From Mycobacterium sp. 236(2023) (GTDB taxonomy: Bacteria; Actinomycetota; Actinomycetes; Mycobacteriales; Mycobacteriaceae): DNA of 64,000 nt. The DNA lies in NCBI RefSeq assembly GCF_029623955.1, contig NZ_JARSBP010000011.1, positions 1 to 64,000 on the forward strand, in the 5' to 3' direction. Under the pieces are notes generated by a model. The model saw only the letters and a program-made list of their open reading frames with translations. It was not told where the DNA came from and did no database searches. Every line of letters starts with the position of its first letter. The stretch's first letter is position 1. Shown piece by piece: positions 36,793 through 46,450 of this stretch. The translations under genes and the position numbers were made by a program.

Positions 36793-37470
36793 ATGCCCGC
36801 ACCGCTCATCGCACCGTCGATCCTGGCCGCCGACTTCGCGAGGCTGGCCGACGAGACTGCGGCCGTCGAGGGCGCCGACTGGCTGCACGTCGACGTCATG
36901 GACAACCACTTCGTGCCGAATCTGACCCTTGGGCTGCCGGTGGTGGAGTCGCTGCTCAAGGTGACGAACATCCCGATGGACTGCCATCTGATGATCGAGG
37001 ACCCCGAGCGGTGGGCGCCGCCCTACGCGGAGGCGGGCGCCTACAACGTGACGATCCACGCCGAGGCCACCGACAATCCGGTGGCGGTGGCGCGCGACAT
37101 CCGCGCCGCAGGGGCAAAAGCGGGGCTGTCGGTCAAGCCGGGCACGCCGCTGGAGCCGTATCTGGAGATCCTTCGCGAGTTCGACACGCTGCTGGTCATG
37201 TCGGTCGAGCCGGGCTTCGGCGGGCAGAAGTTCATCGCCGAGGTGCTTCCGAAAGTCGGGATCGCGCGCAGGCTCGTCGACTCCGGCGAGCTGAGCATCG
37301 TCGTCGAGATCGACGGCGGCATCAATGCCGACACGATCGAAGCCGCAGCCGAGGCCGGCGTCGACTGCTTCGTTGCCGGTTCGGCGGTCTACAGCGCCGA
37401 AGATCCCGCGGTGGCCGTTCAGGCGCTGCGCAAGCAGGCCGCATCGGCGTCCAAGCATCTGGCGTTATGA
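36793..37470 (+). CDS. rpe: Ribulose-phosphate 3-epimerase
   Basis: Rpe interconverts ribulose-5-phosphate and xylulose-5-phosphate in the pentose phosphate pathway. The 225-residue TIM barrel shows APSILAADFARL at the start, the catalytic Asp and metal His in WLHVDVMDNHFVPN, MDCHLMIEDPE, and the second metal-ligand Asp in VVEIDGGINADT. Its stop overlaps the ribD ATG by 4 nt. Coupling to a riboflavin gene is sensible, since ribulose-5-phosphate is one of the two precursors of riboflavin. Confidence 0.96.
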   Translation: MPAPLIAPSILAADFARLADETAAVEGADWLHVDVMDNHFVPNLTLGLPVVESLLKVTNIPMDCHLMIEDPERWAPPYAEAGAYNVTIHAEATDNPVAVARDIRAAGAKAGLSVKPGTPLEPYLEILREFDTLLVMSVEPGFGGQKFIAEVLPKVGIARRLVDSGELSIVVEIDGGINADTIEAAAEAGVDCFVAGSAVYSAEDPAVAVQALRKQAASASKHLAL

Positions 37471-38468
37471 ACCTTGAGGCCGCCATGGCGCTGGCCGTGG
37501 AGCAGTCCGAGCGGGTGAAAGGTCGGACGTATCCCAATCCGCCTGTAGGAGCGGTGATCCTGGACCGTGACGGCGACGTCGCCGGTGTCGGCGCGACGGA
37601 CCCGCCGGGTGGCCCGCACGCCGAGGTGCTGGCCCTGCGACGAGCGGGGGAGCGCGCCGTCGGCGGCACCGCGGTGGTCACGTTGGAGCCCTGCAACCAT
37701 TTCGGCCGCACCCCACCGTGTGTCGACGCACTTCTGGCGGCCGGAGTCGCCGAGGTCGCCTACGCCGTCGCGGACCCCAACCGGGTGGCGGCCGGTGGTG
37801 GCGGACGGCTCGCCGAATCGGGTGTGAAGGTCCACGCCGGTGTCGGCGCCGACACCGTCTCCGGTGGGCCCTTGCGGGAGTGGCTGCACAAGCAGCGCAC
37901 CGGAATGCCGCATGTGACATGGAAATTCGCGACGAGCGTGGATGGCCGCAGCGCCGCCGCGGACGGGTCGAGCCAGTGGATCACCAGCGAGGCGGCGCGC
38001 GCCGACGTGCACCGCAAGAGGGCAGCAGCCGATGCGATCATCGTCGGTACGGGAACGGTTTTCGTCGACGACCCGGCGCTGACGGCACGGCTTGCCGACG
38101 GCAGCCTGGCCGATCAGCAGCCGCTGCGCGTGGTCGTCGGGATGCGTGAAATCTCCCCTGATGCAACGGTTCTCAACGACGATTCGCGCACCATGGTGAT
38201 CCGGACGCGGGATCCGCACGAGGTCATCAAGGCGATGTCCGACCGCACCGACATCCTGCTGGAAGGCGGGCCCACCCTCGCGGGCGCGTTTCTGCGGGCC
38301 GGGGTGATCGACAGGATTGTGGCCTATGTGGCCCCGATGTTGCTGGGCGGACCGATCACGGCCGTCGACGACGTCGGCGTGCTCAGCATTGCCCAGGCGC
38401 AGCGGTGGCGCTTCGACGGCGTCACGCCCGTCGGCCCCGATGTGCTGCTCAGCCTCGTTCCCGCCTGA
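37467..38468 (+). CDS. ribD: Bifunctional riboflavin deaminase/reductase RibD (RibG)
   Basis: RibD deaminates and then reduces the pyrimidine intermediate of riboflavin synthesis. The 333-residue protein has the cytidine-deaminase-type zinc site in its first half (PHAEVLAL with His/Glu, and EPCNHFGRTPPC with two Cys). The reductase domain starts near residue 145 (VTWKFATSVDGRSAAADGSSQWITS, then ILLEGGPTLAGAF, the NADPH segment). The ATG at 37467 overlaps the rpe stop. A strong hairpin follows 27 nt after its stop. The other riboflavin genes lie 3 kb further on, separated by the P55/lprG pair, as in the M. tuberculosis order. Confidence 0.95.
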   Translation: MNLEAAMALAVEQSERVKGRTYPNPPVGAVILDRDGDVAGVGATDPPGGPHAEVLALRRAGERAVGGTAVVTLEPCNHFGRTPPCVDALLAAGVAEVAYAVADPNRVAAGGGGRLAESGVKVHAGVGADTVSGGPLREWLHKQRTGMPHVTWKFATSVDGRSAAADGSSQWITSEAARADVHRKRAAADAIIVGTGTVFVDDPALTARLADGSLADQQPLRVVVGMREISPDATVLNDDSRTMVIRTRDPHEVIKAMSDRTDILLEGGPTLAGAFLRAGVIDRIVAYVAPMLLGGPITAVDDVGVLSIAQAQRWRFDGVTPVGPDVLLSLVPA

Positions 38469-38494
38469 CGCGCTCGAGTGCTCGGGCTCACACC

Positions 38495-38514
38495 CGTGCG
38501 CGGCGCGGCGCACG
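38495..38514 (+). terminator. Hairpin after ribD, possible terminator
   Basis: CGTGCGC and GCGCACG form a perfect 7-bp stem with a 6-nt loop (GGCGCG), 27 nt after the ribD stop. There is no T-tract behind it, so it would be a mycobacterial-type intrinsic terminator. Chance pairing is also possible in such a GC-rich stretch. Confidence 0.45.
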
Positions 38515-38608
38515 ACGGCGTGGTCGCGGTGAGTCGGTAAAGTCGGCAGGGAATTCGCGCCTTCACCGATGAGTTGCGCATGGTGAGCACGAGCAAAGGA
38601 CACCGAGC

Positions 38609-38764
38609 ATGACTGCACTGCAGGACTGGCTCAGTCACAGTCCGGTCCAGCCCAGCACAATCACTGATTTTCTTCGTGATACCTGGCGAGGACTGACCTC
38701 AGACGACGCCGCCGCACCGGCCGACGACCCTCAGCTGATGGGTCGCGGGCTCGAGCGCTGCTGA
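38609..38764 (+). CDS. Small hypothetical protein, uncertain
   Basis: An ATG with AAAGGA nine bases upstream opens a 51-codon frame (MTALQDWLSHSPVQPSTITD, then FLRDTWRGLTSDDAAAPADD and a short end). The composition looks like a soluble, amphipathic peptide, and its codons are less third-position-GC-biased at the start than nearby genes. Its last 34 nt overlap the 3' end of the convergent P55 gene. I know no family for it; it may be a genuine small protein or chance. Confidence 0.33.
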   Translation: MTALQDWLSHSPVQPSTITDFLRDTWRGLTSDDAAAPADDPQLMGRGLERC

Positions 38765-40311
38765 TCCTCCAAGGTGGGCGTCGGCTCGTCGGCGTGCTGA
38801 TTTCTGGCCGCGATGACCAGACCCAAAACGGCGCCGACCGCGCACACGATGGCCGTGATGGTGAAGATCTCCCCGTACTGCAGCACGTAGGCCTCCCGCA
38901 CGCGACACGCTTCGGCGGCCAAGCGTTCCGTCAACGTGTTGCCTGCGGGACAGTCTGCGCCTGTCGACGGCATGGCGAGGTACTGGTTGAACCGGTACAG
39001 GCCCCACGCGGACAGCGACGCGATTCCGATGAGCATGCCGATCATGCGGGCGACGACCACCGACGCGGACGCGATCCCGTGCTGAGCGGCAGGTACCACG
39101 CGCAGGGTTGCCGAGGTCAGCGGGCCGATGACCAGGCCGAGCCCGAGGCCGGCGATGGCGAGGTCGGTGTCGAACGTGGGGAGTTGCACGAAGCCCAGGT
39201 CGTGGTGGTCGGCCAGCACGTCGATGGTCCAGTGTGAGATCAGCCAGTAGCCGCCGGCCGCGATGAGGAGGCCGGTGAACACGACGATGCGGTCACCGAT
39301 CCGGGTGGCCAGCCAGCCGCCGATCAGCGCACCGATCGGCAGGGCGCCGAGGAACCAGAGCAGCATGAAGACGGCTTCGCTCTGCTCCTTGCCGAGGACC
39401 CCCTGGGCGAACAGCTCGATGTTGACCAGGGTCACCATCAGCGCGGCACCCGCGCACAGTGATGCGCCCAAGCCCGCAAGGAACGGCGTGAACCGCACCC
39501 CGGCCGGCTCGATCAGACGAGTCGAGGCGAACTTCTCCCAGACGAAGAAGGCGACCGCGGCGACCGCGGCGCCAAGCAGCACCGGGAGGCCGTAGCTCGG
39601 CAGCACCTGCTTGCCGTCGGGGGTTTGGTTGTAGAGACCCACGACGGCAAGTCCGAGCGCCAAAGCCAGCAGGAGGCCGCCCACCACGTCGACCTTCTCG
39701 GTCGGCGCGTCCTTGGCCCGGCCGGGCAGGCTGAAGTGGATCATCACCATCGCAATGGCGGCCAGCGGCACATTGACCCAGAAAACCGCCTGCCAGTGGC
39801 TGAACAGTGCGACGAGAGCGACTCCGTACAGCGGGCCGAGGACGCTGCCGAGTTCCTGGGCCGCGCCGACCCCGCCGAGGACGGCCGCCCGGTTGCGACT
39901 CACCCAGAGATCCGCGGCCAGGGCCAGGGTGACCGGAAGGAGCGCGCCGCTGGCGGCGCCCTGCACGGCTCGGCCGATGACCATCAGGACGAGATCGGTG
40001 GACATCGCCGTGATCACCGACCCGATGGCGAAGGTGGCCAAGCTGGCCTGGATCAGGATCTTGCGGCCGAACTTGTCCGATGCGCGACCCAGCAGAGGCA
40101 TCGCCGCGATGTAGCCCAGCAGGTAGCTCGTGATGATCGGCGTCACTCGCTGGATCTCGTTGATGCCGATGCCGACATCGCTCATGATGTCGCGGATGAC
40201 CGAGATCACCACGTAGGTGTCGAGCGCGCCGAGCATCACGGCGAGGCTGCCCGCACCGATGGCCATCCAGCGGTTGGTGGTGCCCTGGACGGCGGCTGGA
40301 GCTGCGTGCAT
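38731..40311 (-). CDS. P55-type major facilitator efflux protein
   Basis: The 526-residue protein is a 14-helix MFS transporter of the drug/proton antiporter type. Early signatures include MLGALDTYVVISVIRDI (helix 1 motif) and GYIAAMPLLGRASDKFGRK, the loop 2-3 motif A. In mycobacteria P55 works with lipoprotein LprG to move triacylated lipids and lipoglycans to the outer envelope and affects drug tolerance. The ATG at 40311 shares one base with the lprG stop (TGATG), so the two are co-translated. A longer open frame upstream lies within lprG and is rejected. P55 has no standard short gene symbol. Confidence 0.93.
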   Translation of the reverse strand: MHAAPAAVQGTTNRWMAIGAGSLAVMLGALDTYVVISVIRDIMSDVGIGINEIQRVTPIITSYLLGYIAAMPLLGRASDKFGRKILIQASLATFAIGSVITAMSTDLVLMVIGRAVQGAASGALLPVTLALAADLWVSRNRAAVLGGVGAAQELGSVLGPLYGVALVALFSHWQAVFWVNVPLAAIAMVMIHFSLPGRAKDAPTEKVDVVGGLLLALALGLAVVGLYNQTPDGKQVLPSYGLPVLLGAAVAAVAFFVWEKFASTRLIEPAGVRFTPFLAGLGASLCAGAALMVTLVNIELFAQGVLGKEQSEAVFMLLWFLGALPIGALIGGWLATRIGDRIVVFTGLLIAAGGYWLISHWTIDVLADHHDLGFVQLPTFDTDLAIAGLGLGLVIGPLTSATLRVVPAAQHGIASASVVVARMIGMLIGIASLSAWGLYRFNQYLAMPSTGADCPAGNTLTERLAAEACRVREAYVLQYGEIFTITAIVCAVGAVLGLVIAARNQHADEPTPTLEDQQRSSPRPIS

Positions 40312-41015
40312 CAGGCAGCAGGTTTGTCGACGGTGACCGGCTCGCCCCACTTCGACAGCGTCATCGTGACGCTGTTGCCGGGGGAGGGTTCCAGCCGGGC
40401 CTGCATGAGGACGTGGTCGCCCTCTTCGGCGACCCACGCGGTGCCGGGTACCGGCCCGGTGGCGCCGATCTGCGGGGCGATCTTGTTGACCGCGTCGGCA
40501 CTGACTTCGCCGTTGATGCGGACGGTCTTGGTTCCCTCGACCGTCTCGCGGCCGTCAGCCGTCGGATTGGAGAAGGCGGTGAGCAGGTTCGCGAGCCCGA
40601 CGTCGGGGTTCAGGATCGCAGCCACGTCGTAGACGTCGGCGGCCGGTCCGAAGTTCGACATGGCGCCGCCGGACGTGATGGAGGCCCACAGGTCGCCGTC
40701 GGAGACGACGAAGGCCACGTCGTTGAGTCGTTGGCCCAGGAAGATGATGTTCGCGGTGCCCTTCGCGGCGACGGCGGGCGCCTGGGTCAGGTCGCCTTCG
40801 AGTGTCTCCACCGGCAATTCGGGGATCTGACCCTGGACGGAGAGCTTGAGGTGGGCGCTGGTCTGTGCCCTGGTGGTCTCGCTGGACTCCTTGAGAAGGG
40901 TCGTGGCGTCGGGCAAATCCTTGCCGGAGTCGTCGGACGACGACCCGGAGCACCCTGCGGCGAGGGCGACGACGGCGATAAGGGCGGCGAAGATCGCCAA
41001 CAGGCGGGTCTGCAT
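40311..41015 (-). CDS. lprG: Lipoprotein LprG, lipid/lipoglycan carrier
   Basis: The 234-residue lipoprotein has signal and lipobox LAAGC with acylated Cys22, followed by a Ser/Asp linker. The LppX/LprG fold comes next (ATTLLKESSETTRAQTSAHL, then ANIIFLGQRLNDVAFVVSDG and NPDVGLANLLTAF). LprG binds triacylated lipids in a hydrophobic pocket and, with P55, brings lipoarabinomannan and triacylglycerides to the surface. It is the first gene of the pair. Its short upstream region carries two inverted repeats. Confidence 0.94.
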   Translation of the reverse strand: MQTRLLAIFAALIAVVALAAGCSGSSSDDSGKDLPDATTLLKESSETTRAQTSAHLKLSVQGQIPELPVETLEGDLTQAPAVAAKGTANIIFLGQRLNDVAFVVSDGDLWASITSGGAMSNFGPAADVYDVAAILNPDVGLANLLTAFSNPTADGRETVEGTKTVRINGEVSADAVNKIAPQIGATGPVPGTAWVAEEGDHVLMQARLEPSPGNSVTMTLSKWGEPVTVDKPAA

Positions 41016-41024
41016 GCCTGCATC

Positions 41025-41037
41025 GTAGAGGGTCTAC
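41025..41037. repeat. Inverted repeat close upstream of lprG
   Basis: GTAGA-GGG-TCTAC is a perfect 5-bp inverted repeat centred on GGG. It stands 10-22 nt upstream of the lprG start codon, where it would overlap the initial transcript or promoter. It may be an operator; the short arms leave chance possible. Confidence 0.4.
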
Positions 41038-41052
41038 ATATGTGGACGTGTG

Positions 41053-41066
41053 CCCCGGTGCCGGGG
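41053..41066. repeat. Inverted repeat between lprG and the GNAT gene
   Basis: CCCCGG-TG-CCGGGG is a perfect 6-bp inverted repeat in the 64-bp divergent intergenic region, 14 nt before the acetyltransferase ATG. It could serve as a shared operator or form a hairpin in either transcript. Confidence 0.4.
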
Positions 41067-41079
41067 TATTTGTGGAGAC

Positions 41080-41556
41080 ATGGCCGTTGAGCTGGACTTT
41101 CGGCAAGTCTCGATGGAACACCCCGATGCCGCCGGCATGGTCGCGGCGATGGTTGCCGAGATCGACGAGTTGTATGCCGACATCGGCCTCGACCTGAACG
41201 CACCGAACATGCCGAAGGCCGGGGTGACCGAGTTCTCGCCCCCGGGTGGGACGTTCGTCGTCGGCTACCGCGACGGGGTCGCGGTTTGCGGGGGCGGTGT
41301 TAAACGGTTGCCCGATGGGGCGTGCGAGATCAAGCGCATGTATGTGGTGCCCGCCGCGCGACGGCAGGGGCTGGCCCGGGCGTTGTTGTCGGCCCTGGAG
41401 GATGCCGCCCGCGCCTTGGGATATTCGGTGGTGCGGCTCGATTCGGGCCCACGCCAGGGCCACGCAGTCGACCTCTACACGTCGGAGGGCTACGTCCCGA
41501 TCGGCAACTTCAACGACAACCCGGTGGCCACGTACTTCGGTGAGAAGACGCTCTAG
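41080..41556 (+). CDS. GNAT family N-acetyltransferase
   Basis: The 158-residue protein has the GNAT fold. The acetyl-CoA loop is in CEIKRMYVVPAARRQGLARALLSALED (R-x-x-G-x-A/G), and the C-terminal half is VVRLDSGPRQGHAVDLYTSEGY. Small-molecule or protein N-termini and amines are the usual acceptors of such enzymes; the substrate is unknown. The ATG at 41080 lies divergent to lprG. The riboflavin synthase gene begins 10 nt after its stop, so they probably share a transcript. Confidence 0.88.
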   Translation: MAVELDFRQVSMEHPDAAGMVAAMVAEIDELYADIGLDLNAPNMPKAGVTEFSPPGGTFVVGYRDGVAVCGGGVKRLPDGACEIKRMYVVPAARRQGLARALLSALEDAARALGYSVVRLDSGPRQGHAVDLYTSEGYVPIGNFNDNPVATYFGEKTL

Positions 41557-41566
41557 GCTGGACGAC

Positions 41567-42163
41567 GTGTTCACCGGAATCGTCGAAGAGCTGGGCGAAG
41601 TCGTCGGCAAGGAGGAGCTGGCGGATGCCGCTCGGTTCGTCATCCGCGGACCGGTGGTGACTGCCGATGCGGGCCATGGGGATTCGATCGCGGTCAACGG
41701 TGTCTGTCTGACAGTCGTCGACGTCCTCGCCGACGGATCGTTCAGCGCCGATGTGATGGCCGAGACGCTCGAGCGCTCCAGCCTGGCCAAGGTCGACGTC
41801 GGATCGCGGGTGAATCTGGAACGCGCCGCGGCCCTCAACAGCCGGCTGGGCGGTCACATCGTGCAGGGCCACGTCGACGACACCGGGTTCGTGATCTCGC
41901 GGTCGCCGTCCGAAAACTGGGAAGTGGTGCGGATCTCGCTGCCGATCGCGTTGTCGCGCTACGTGGTGGAGAAGGGCTCGATCACCGTCGACGGGATTTC
42001 GTTGACGGTCTCTGGGCTCGGCCCCGACTGGTTCGAGGTCTCGCTGATCCCGACGACGCTGCAGATGACCACGCTGGGGCAAGCGGAGGTCGGGTCGCCG
42101 GTCAACCTCGAGGTCGATGTCATCGCGAAATACGTGGAGCGGTTACTCGGGGACAAGGCCTGA
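41567..42163 (+). CDS. ribE: Riboflavin synthase alpha chain
   Basis: This enzyme (RibC in mycobacterial naming) dismutates two 6,7-dimethyl-8-ribityllumazine molecules to riboflavin. The 198-residue protein shows two lumazine-binding repeats: MFTGIVEELGEV with GDSIAVNGVCLTVVD in the first, and FVISRSPSENWEVVRISLP with KGSITVDGISLTVSG in the second. It starts at GTG 41567 and ends in a short linker. It is followed by ribBA after 93 bp, where no FMN riboswitch is apparent. Confidence 0.95.
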   Translation: MFTGIVEELGEVVGKEELADAARFVIRGPVVTADAGHGDSIAVNGVCLTVVDVLADGSFSADVMAETLERSSLAKVDVGSRVNLERAAALNSRLGGHIVQGHVDDTGFVISRSPSENWEVVRISLPIALSRYVVEKGSITVDGISLTVSGLGPDWFEVSLIPTTLQMTTLGQAEVGSPVNLEVDVIAKYVERLLGDKA

Positions 42164-42256
42164 CCGGCGGGCAATAACCGGCATCCTTGCGTGGTTCATA
42201 CTGGTGGGTATTGACACGTGGTTCCGGCGTGGCCGGCACCGGCAAGGGTGGTGAGG

Positions 42257-43528
<1,272 letters not shown>

Positions 43529-43550
43529 GTGCCCGTAGCGGAGCGGAGAA

Positions 43551-44024
43551 ATGAGCGGAACCGGCGTTCCCGACCTGCCGGAGCTCGACGCCAAGGACGT
43601 CACGCTGGGCATCGTGGCGAGCACATGGCACACGACGATCTGCGACGCGCTGCTCGACGGCGCCAAGAAGACGGCGGCCGACGCGGGGATCGCCGCCCCG
43701 ACCGTCGTCCGGGTGCTCGGCGCGATCGAGATTCCGGTCGTCGCCCAGGCCTTGGCCCGGACCCATGACGCGGTGGTGGCGTTGGGTGTGGTGATCCGCG
43801 GCGAGACACCGCATTTCGACTATGTGTGCGACGCCGTCACGCAGGGGTTGACCCGGGTGTCGCTCGATGAGTCGACACCGGTCGCCAACGGCGTGCTGAC
43901 CACCAATTCCGAACATCAGGCGCTGGACCGCGCCGGGCTGCCGAATTCCGCCGAGGACAAGGGCGCTCAGGCGGCCGCTGCGGCGCTGTCGACTGCGTTG
44001 ACGCTGCGTTCGCTGAACTCATGA
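43551..44024 (+). CDS. ribH: 6,7-dimethyl-8-ribityllumazine synthase
   Basis: RibH condenses the two products of RibBA and RibD to ribityllumazine. The 157-residue protein carries STWHTTICDALLDGA, GAIEIPVVAQALA and DAVVALGVVIRGETPHFDYV, with the phosphate-binding and catalytic His regions. Its family forms pentamers in mycobacteria. The stop overlaps the next gene by 4 nt. It closes the ribE-ribBA-ribH part of the riboflavin set. Confidence 0.96.
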   Translation: MSGTGVPDLPELDAKDVTLGIVASTWHTTICDALLDGAKKTAADAGIAAPTVVRVLGAIEIPVVAQALARTHDAVVALGVVIRGETPHFDYVCDAVTQGLTRVSLDESTPVANGVLTTNSEHQALDRAGLPNSAEDKGAQAAAAALSTALTLRSLNS

Positions 44025-44497
44025 GTGCGCAGCGCGAGTGGGAACTCGTGGTCAAACCGCACCTGACGCCGTATTTCGCCTGGGGTGCAGCGGCTTTGAT
44101 CATCGCCGCGCACATCGTGGTCGGCTTCCTGCTGAAGATCGGCTCGACCGGAGTCGTGTTCCGGACTTGGGACCAGGTCGCGATCGCGATGGTCGGGGTC
44201 GTCATCGGAATCTTCGTGTCCTTGTTCGCACGGCCCCGGCTGCGCGTCGGCCCGTCGGGTGTCGCGGTGCGAAATCTGTTCACCTACCGGCTTTTTCCGT
44301 GGGACGAAGTCGTCGACGTCTCGTTCCACGAAGGGGCGCGCTGGGCACGGCTGGACCTTCCCGACGACGAATATGTCGCCGTGATGGCGATCCAGGCTGT
44401 CGACAAGGCGCGCGCAGTCGAGTCGATGGATCAGGTGCGCACGCTCCTTCGGCGCTACCAGAGTCAGCAGCCCGGAATCACTTCGCATCGCCCATGA
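44021..44497 (+). CDS. PH-domain-type membrane protein after ribH
   Basis: The 158-residue protein has two membrane helices (about residues 17-40 and 51-70), then a cytosolic PH-like domain. The domain contains PRLRVGPSGVAVRNLFTYRLFPWDEVVDVSF and ARWARLDLPDDEYVAVMAIQ, a common actinobacterial pattern. The homologue stands at the same place after ribH in M. tuberculosis (Rv1417). No enzymatic motif is visible. The ATG overlaps the ribH stop; the 3' end overlaps the convergent gamma-glutamyltransferase gene by 20 nt. Confidence 0.85.
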   Translation: MSAQREWELVVKPHLTPYFAWGAAALIIAAHIVVGFLLKIGSTGVVFRTWDQVAIAMVGVVIGIFVSLFARPRLRVGPSGVAVRNLFTYRLFPWDEVVDVSFHEGARWARLDLPDDEYVAVMAIQAVDKARAVESMDQVRTLLRRYQSQQPGITSHRP

Positions 44498-46397
44498 CCG
44501 CGCCCTCGCGGCGGGGGTCGGCGCCACCGGTCCACCCGGGTGCGGCCCGCACGATCGCGGACAGTCCGCTCGACTGATCGGCCAGGTCGACCTTGTGACC
44601 CAACTCGCGGAGTCCCTGCACCAGCGGGTCGTTGCTGCCGTCATCCGACGTGTCGATCACCGGATGTTCGCCTCCCACATTGGTTTCCGGTGAATTGTCG
44701 GCGCCGAAGTCGACCATCGACACCGCCTGCTGCGGATCGAGGCCCCAATCGAGCATTCCCACCAGGGTTTTGACGACGAACTGGATGATCGTGCCCCCGC
44801 CGGGTGAACCGGCGACGGCGTAGAGCTGACGCGGTGTCCCCGGCGCGCCGGATTCGAAGACCAGTGTCGGCGCCATCGTGCTTCTCGGGCGCTTGTTCGG
44901 TTCCACCCGGTTGGCGACGGGAACCCCGTCGGGCCCCACCGGTTCGGCGGAGAAATCGGTCAGCTGGTTGTTCAGCAGGAAACCGTCGACCATGTGGAAC
45001 GACCCGAACGCGGACTCGATGGTCGTCGTCAGCGATGCGGCGTTGCCCTGTTTGTCGACGACGCTGATGTGGCTGGTGCCGTGTTCGGGCGGCGGGGCGA
45101 CCGGCGCGGCCGGCGGCCCGAACTCGCCGGGTTTCGCCGTCCCCATCGTCCGGTCGGGGGAGATGAGTGCCGCCCGGCCGGCCAGGTAGTCACTGCCGAG
45201 GAGGGTCTCGGGCGAACCGCCCGGCAGCGCAACGAAATCGGTGTCGGCGACGTAGCGGTCCCTGTCGGCGTATGCCAGCCGCTCGGCTTCGGAGATCAGG
45301 TGCACGCCCATGACGGCCGGACGTCCACCGTTGCGGTCGACGTCGGTGGGCTTGTGCTCGTTCATCGGGAAGTGTTCGAGCATGCCGAGCGTGGCCGCGA
45401 CCGCGATACCGCCCGACGATGGCGGTGGCATCCCGCAGATCTCCTTGCCGCGGTACGGCATGCACAGCGGTTCGCGCAGCTTGGCGGTGTAGCCCGCGAG
45501 GTCGTCGACCGTCATCAGGCTCGGGGTGCGCCCGCCGGAGACGTCGGCGGCCTCGGCAACGATGTTCTGCGCGATCGGGCCGGTGTAGAAGGCGTTGGGG
45601 TCAGTTGCGATGGCGCCCAGGGTCTTTGCGTAAGCGGGGTTGGTGAGTTTGGTCTCTGTGGTTTTCGGGCTGCCGTCGGGGTCGAGGAAGTAGGCGGCCG
45701 CCTCCTCGTCGATGCGCAGCTTCGGTGCGGCGTCCTCGATCGCCGCGGCCAGTCGTGGGCTGATGTCGAACCCGTCGTCGGCGAGCGTGACGGCAGGCGT
45801 GAACAGGTCGCGCCACGGTGTCGTGCCGTGCTGGGCGTGCACGTCGGCCAGCATCCGCACGATGCCGGGCACGCCGATAGAGCGGCCGGAGGAGCGGGCG
45901 TCCGGCGTGGGCTCGGTGCGGTCGGTGTCCGAGATCCACCGCAGGTAGTTCTCGGTCGCCGCGGCGGGTGCGACCTCCCGGCCGTCGAAGGCCTGCACGG
46001 CGCCGGACGAGGCGTCGTAGTAGAGGAGGAATCCGCCGCCGCCGATACCCGACGACTGCGGTTCGACGAGGCCGAGCACCGCTTGCGCGGTGACGAGCGC
46101 GTCCGCCGCGCTGCCCCCGTTGCTCAGCACTTCGCACGCGGCCTGGGTGGACAGCGGATTCGCGGTGGCAACGGCGAACGTCTGCGTGTGGACGGCCGTC
46201 ATGTCGGTGCGGAACCCGGTGGCCGTCTCGGGTGCGGACTCGTCGTCGCGGCCCTGTTCCTTCGAGTCGGGGCTGCCGTTGGTGACGATCTCGCACGGTC
46301 CCGATCGGGCGATCATCGTGTCGGGTTTCGAGGCGCACGACGCCACGATCAGCACGAGTCCCAGAATGGGTGCGATCAACTGGCGGGTGGCCCGCAT
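44478..46397 (-). CDS. ggt: Gamma-glutamyltransferase lipoprotein
   Basis: This enzyme cleaves or transfers the gamma-glutamyl group of glutathione-like peptides outside the cell. From ATG 46397 the protein has 639 residues. Its signal peptide has lipobox VASC (Cys21), so it is anchored at the outer membrane face. The self-processing nucleophile is Thr441 in EHGTSHISVVD, with RPRSTMAPTLV and GSPGGGTII later in the small subunit. Two GTG codons upstream (46400, 46406) are alternative starts, and no clear Shine-Dalgarno was found. Since mycobacteria use mycothiol rather than glutathione, host or environmental peptides may be substrates, which is inference. Confidence 0.9.
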   Translation of the reverse strand: MRATRQLIAPILGLVLIVASCASKPDTMIARSGPCEIVTNGSPDSKEQGRDDESAPETATGFRTDMTAVHTQTFAVATANPLSTQAACEVLSNGGSAADALVTAQAVLGLVEPQSSGIGGGGFLLYYDASSGAVQAFDGREVAPAAATENYLRWISDTDRTEPTPDARSSGRSIGVPGIVRMLADVHAQHGTTPWRDLFTPAVTLADDGFDISPRLAAAIEDAAPKLRIDEEAAAYFLDPDGSPKTTETKLTNPAYAKTLGAIATDPNAFYTGPIAQNIVAEAADVSGGRTPSLMTVDDLAGYTAKLREPLCMPYRGKEICGMPPPSSGGIAVAATLGMLEHFPMNEHKPTDVDRNGGRPAVMGVHLISEAERLAYADRDRYVADTDFVALPGGSPETLLGSDYLAGRAALISPDRTMGTAKPGEFGPPAAPVAPPPEHGTSHISVVDKQGNAASLTTTIESAFGSFHMVDGFLLNNQLTDFSAEPVGPDGVPVANRVEPNKRPRSTMAPTLVFESGAPGTPRQLYAVAGSPGGGTIIQFVVKTLVGMLDWGLDPQQAVSMVDFGADNSPETNVGGEHPVIDTSDDGSNDPLVQGLRELGHKVDLADQSSGLSAIVRAAPGWTGGADPRREGAVMGDAK

Positions 46398-46450
46398 CAC
46401 TGCCACGGTAGTGGCTCTACCCCGTCGGAGCCCAGCAGTAACCTGGGACG

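Noticed and set aside
34735..37458. A 907-codon open frame on the minus strand across fmt, rsmB and rpe
   Set aside because: It mirrors three well-supported genes. Very GC-rich third positions commonly keep the opposite frame open, and the translation shows no family resemblance.
42164..42256. Possible FMN riboswitch before ribBA
   Set aside because: The 93-bp interval is too short and lacks the conserved AGGGG and GAAA segments of the RFN element.
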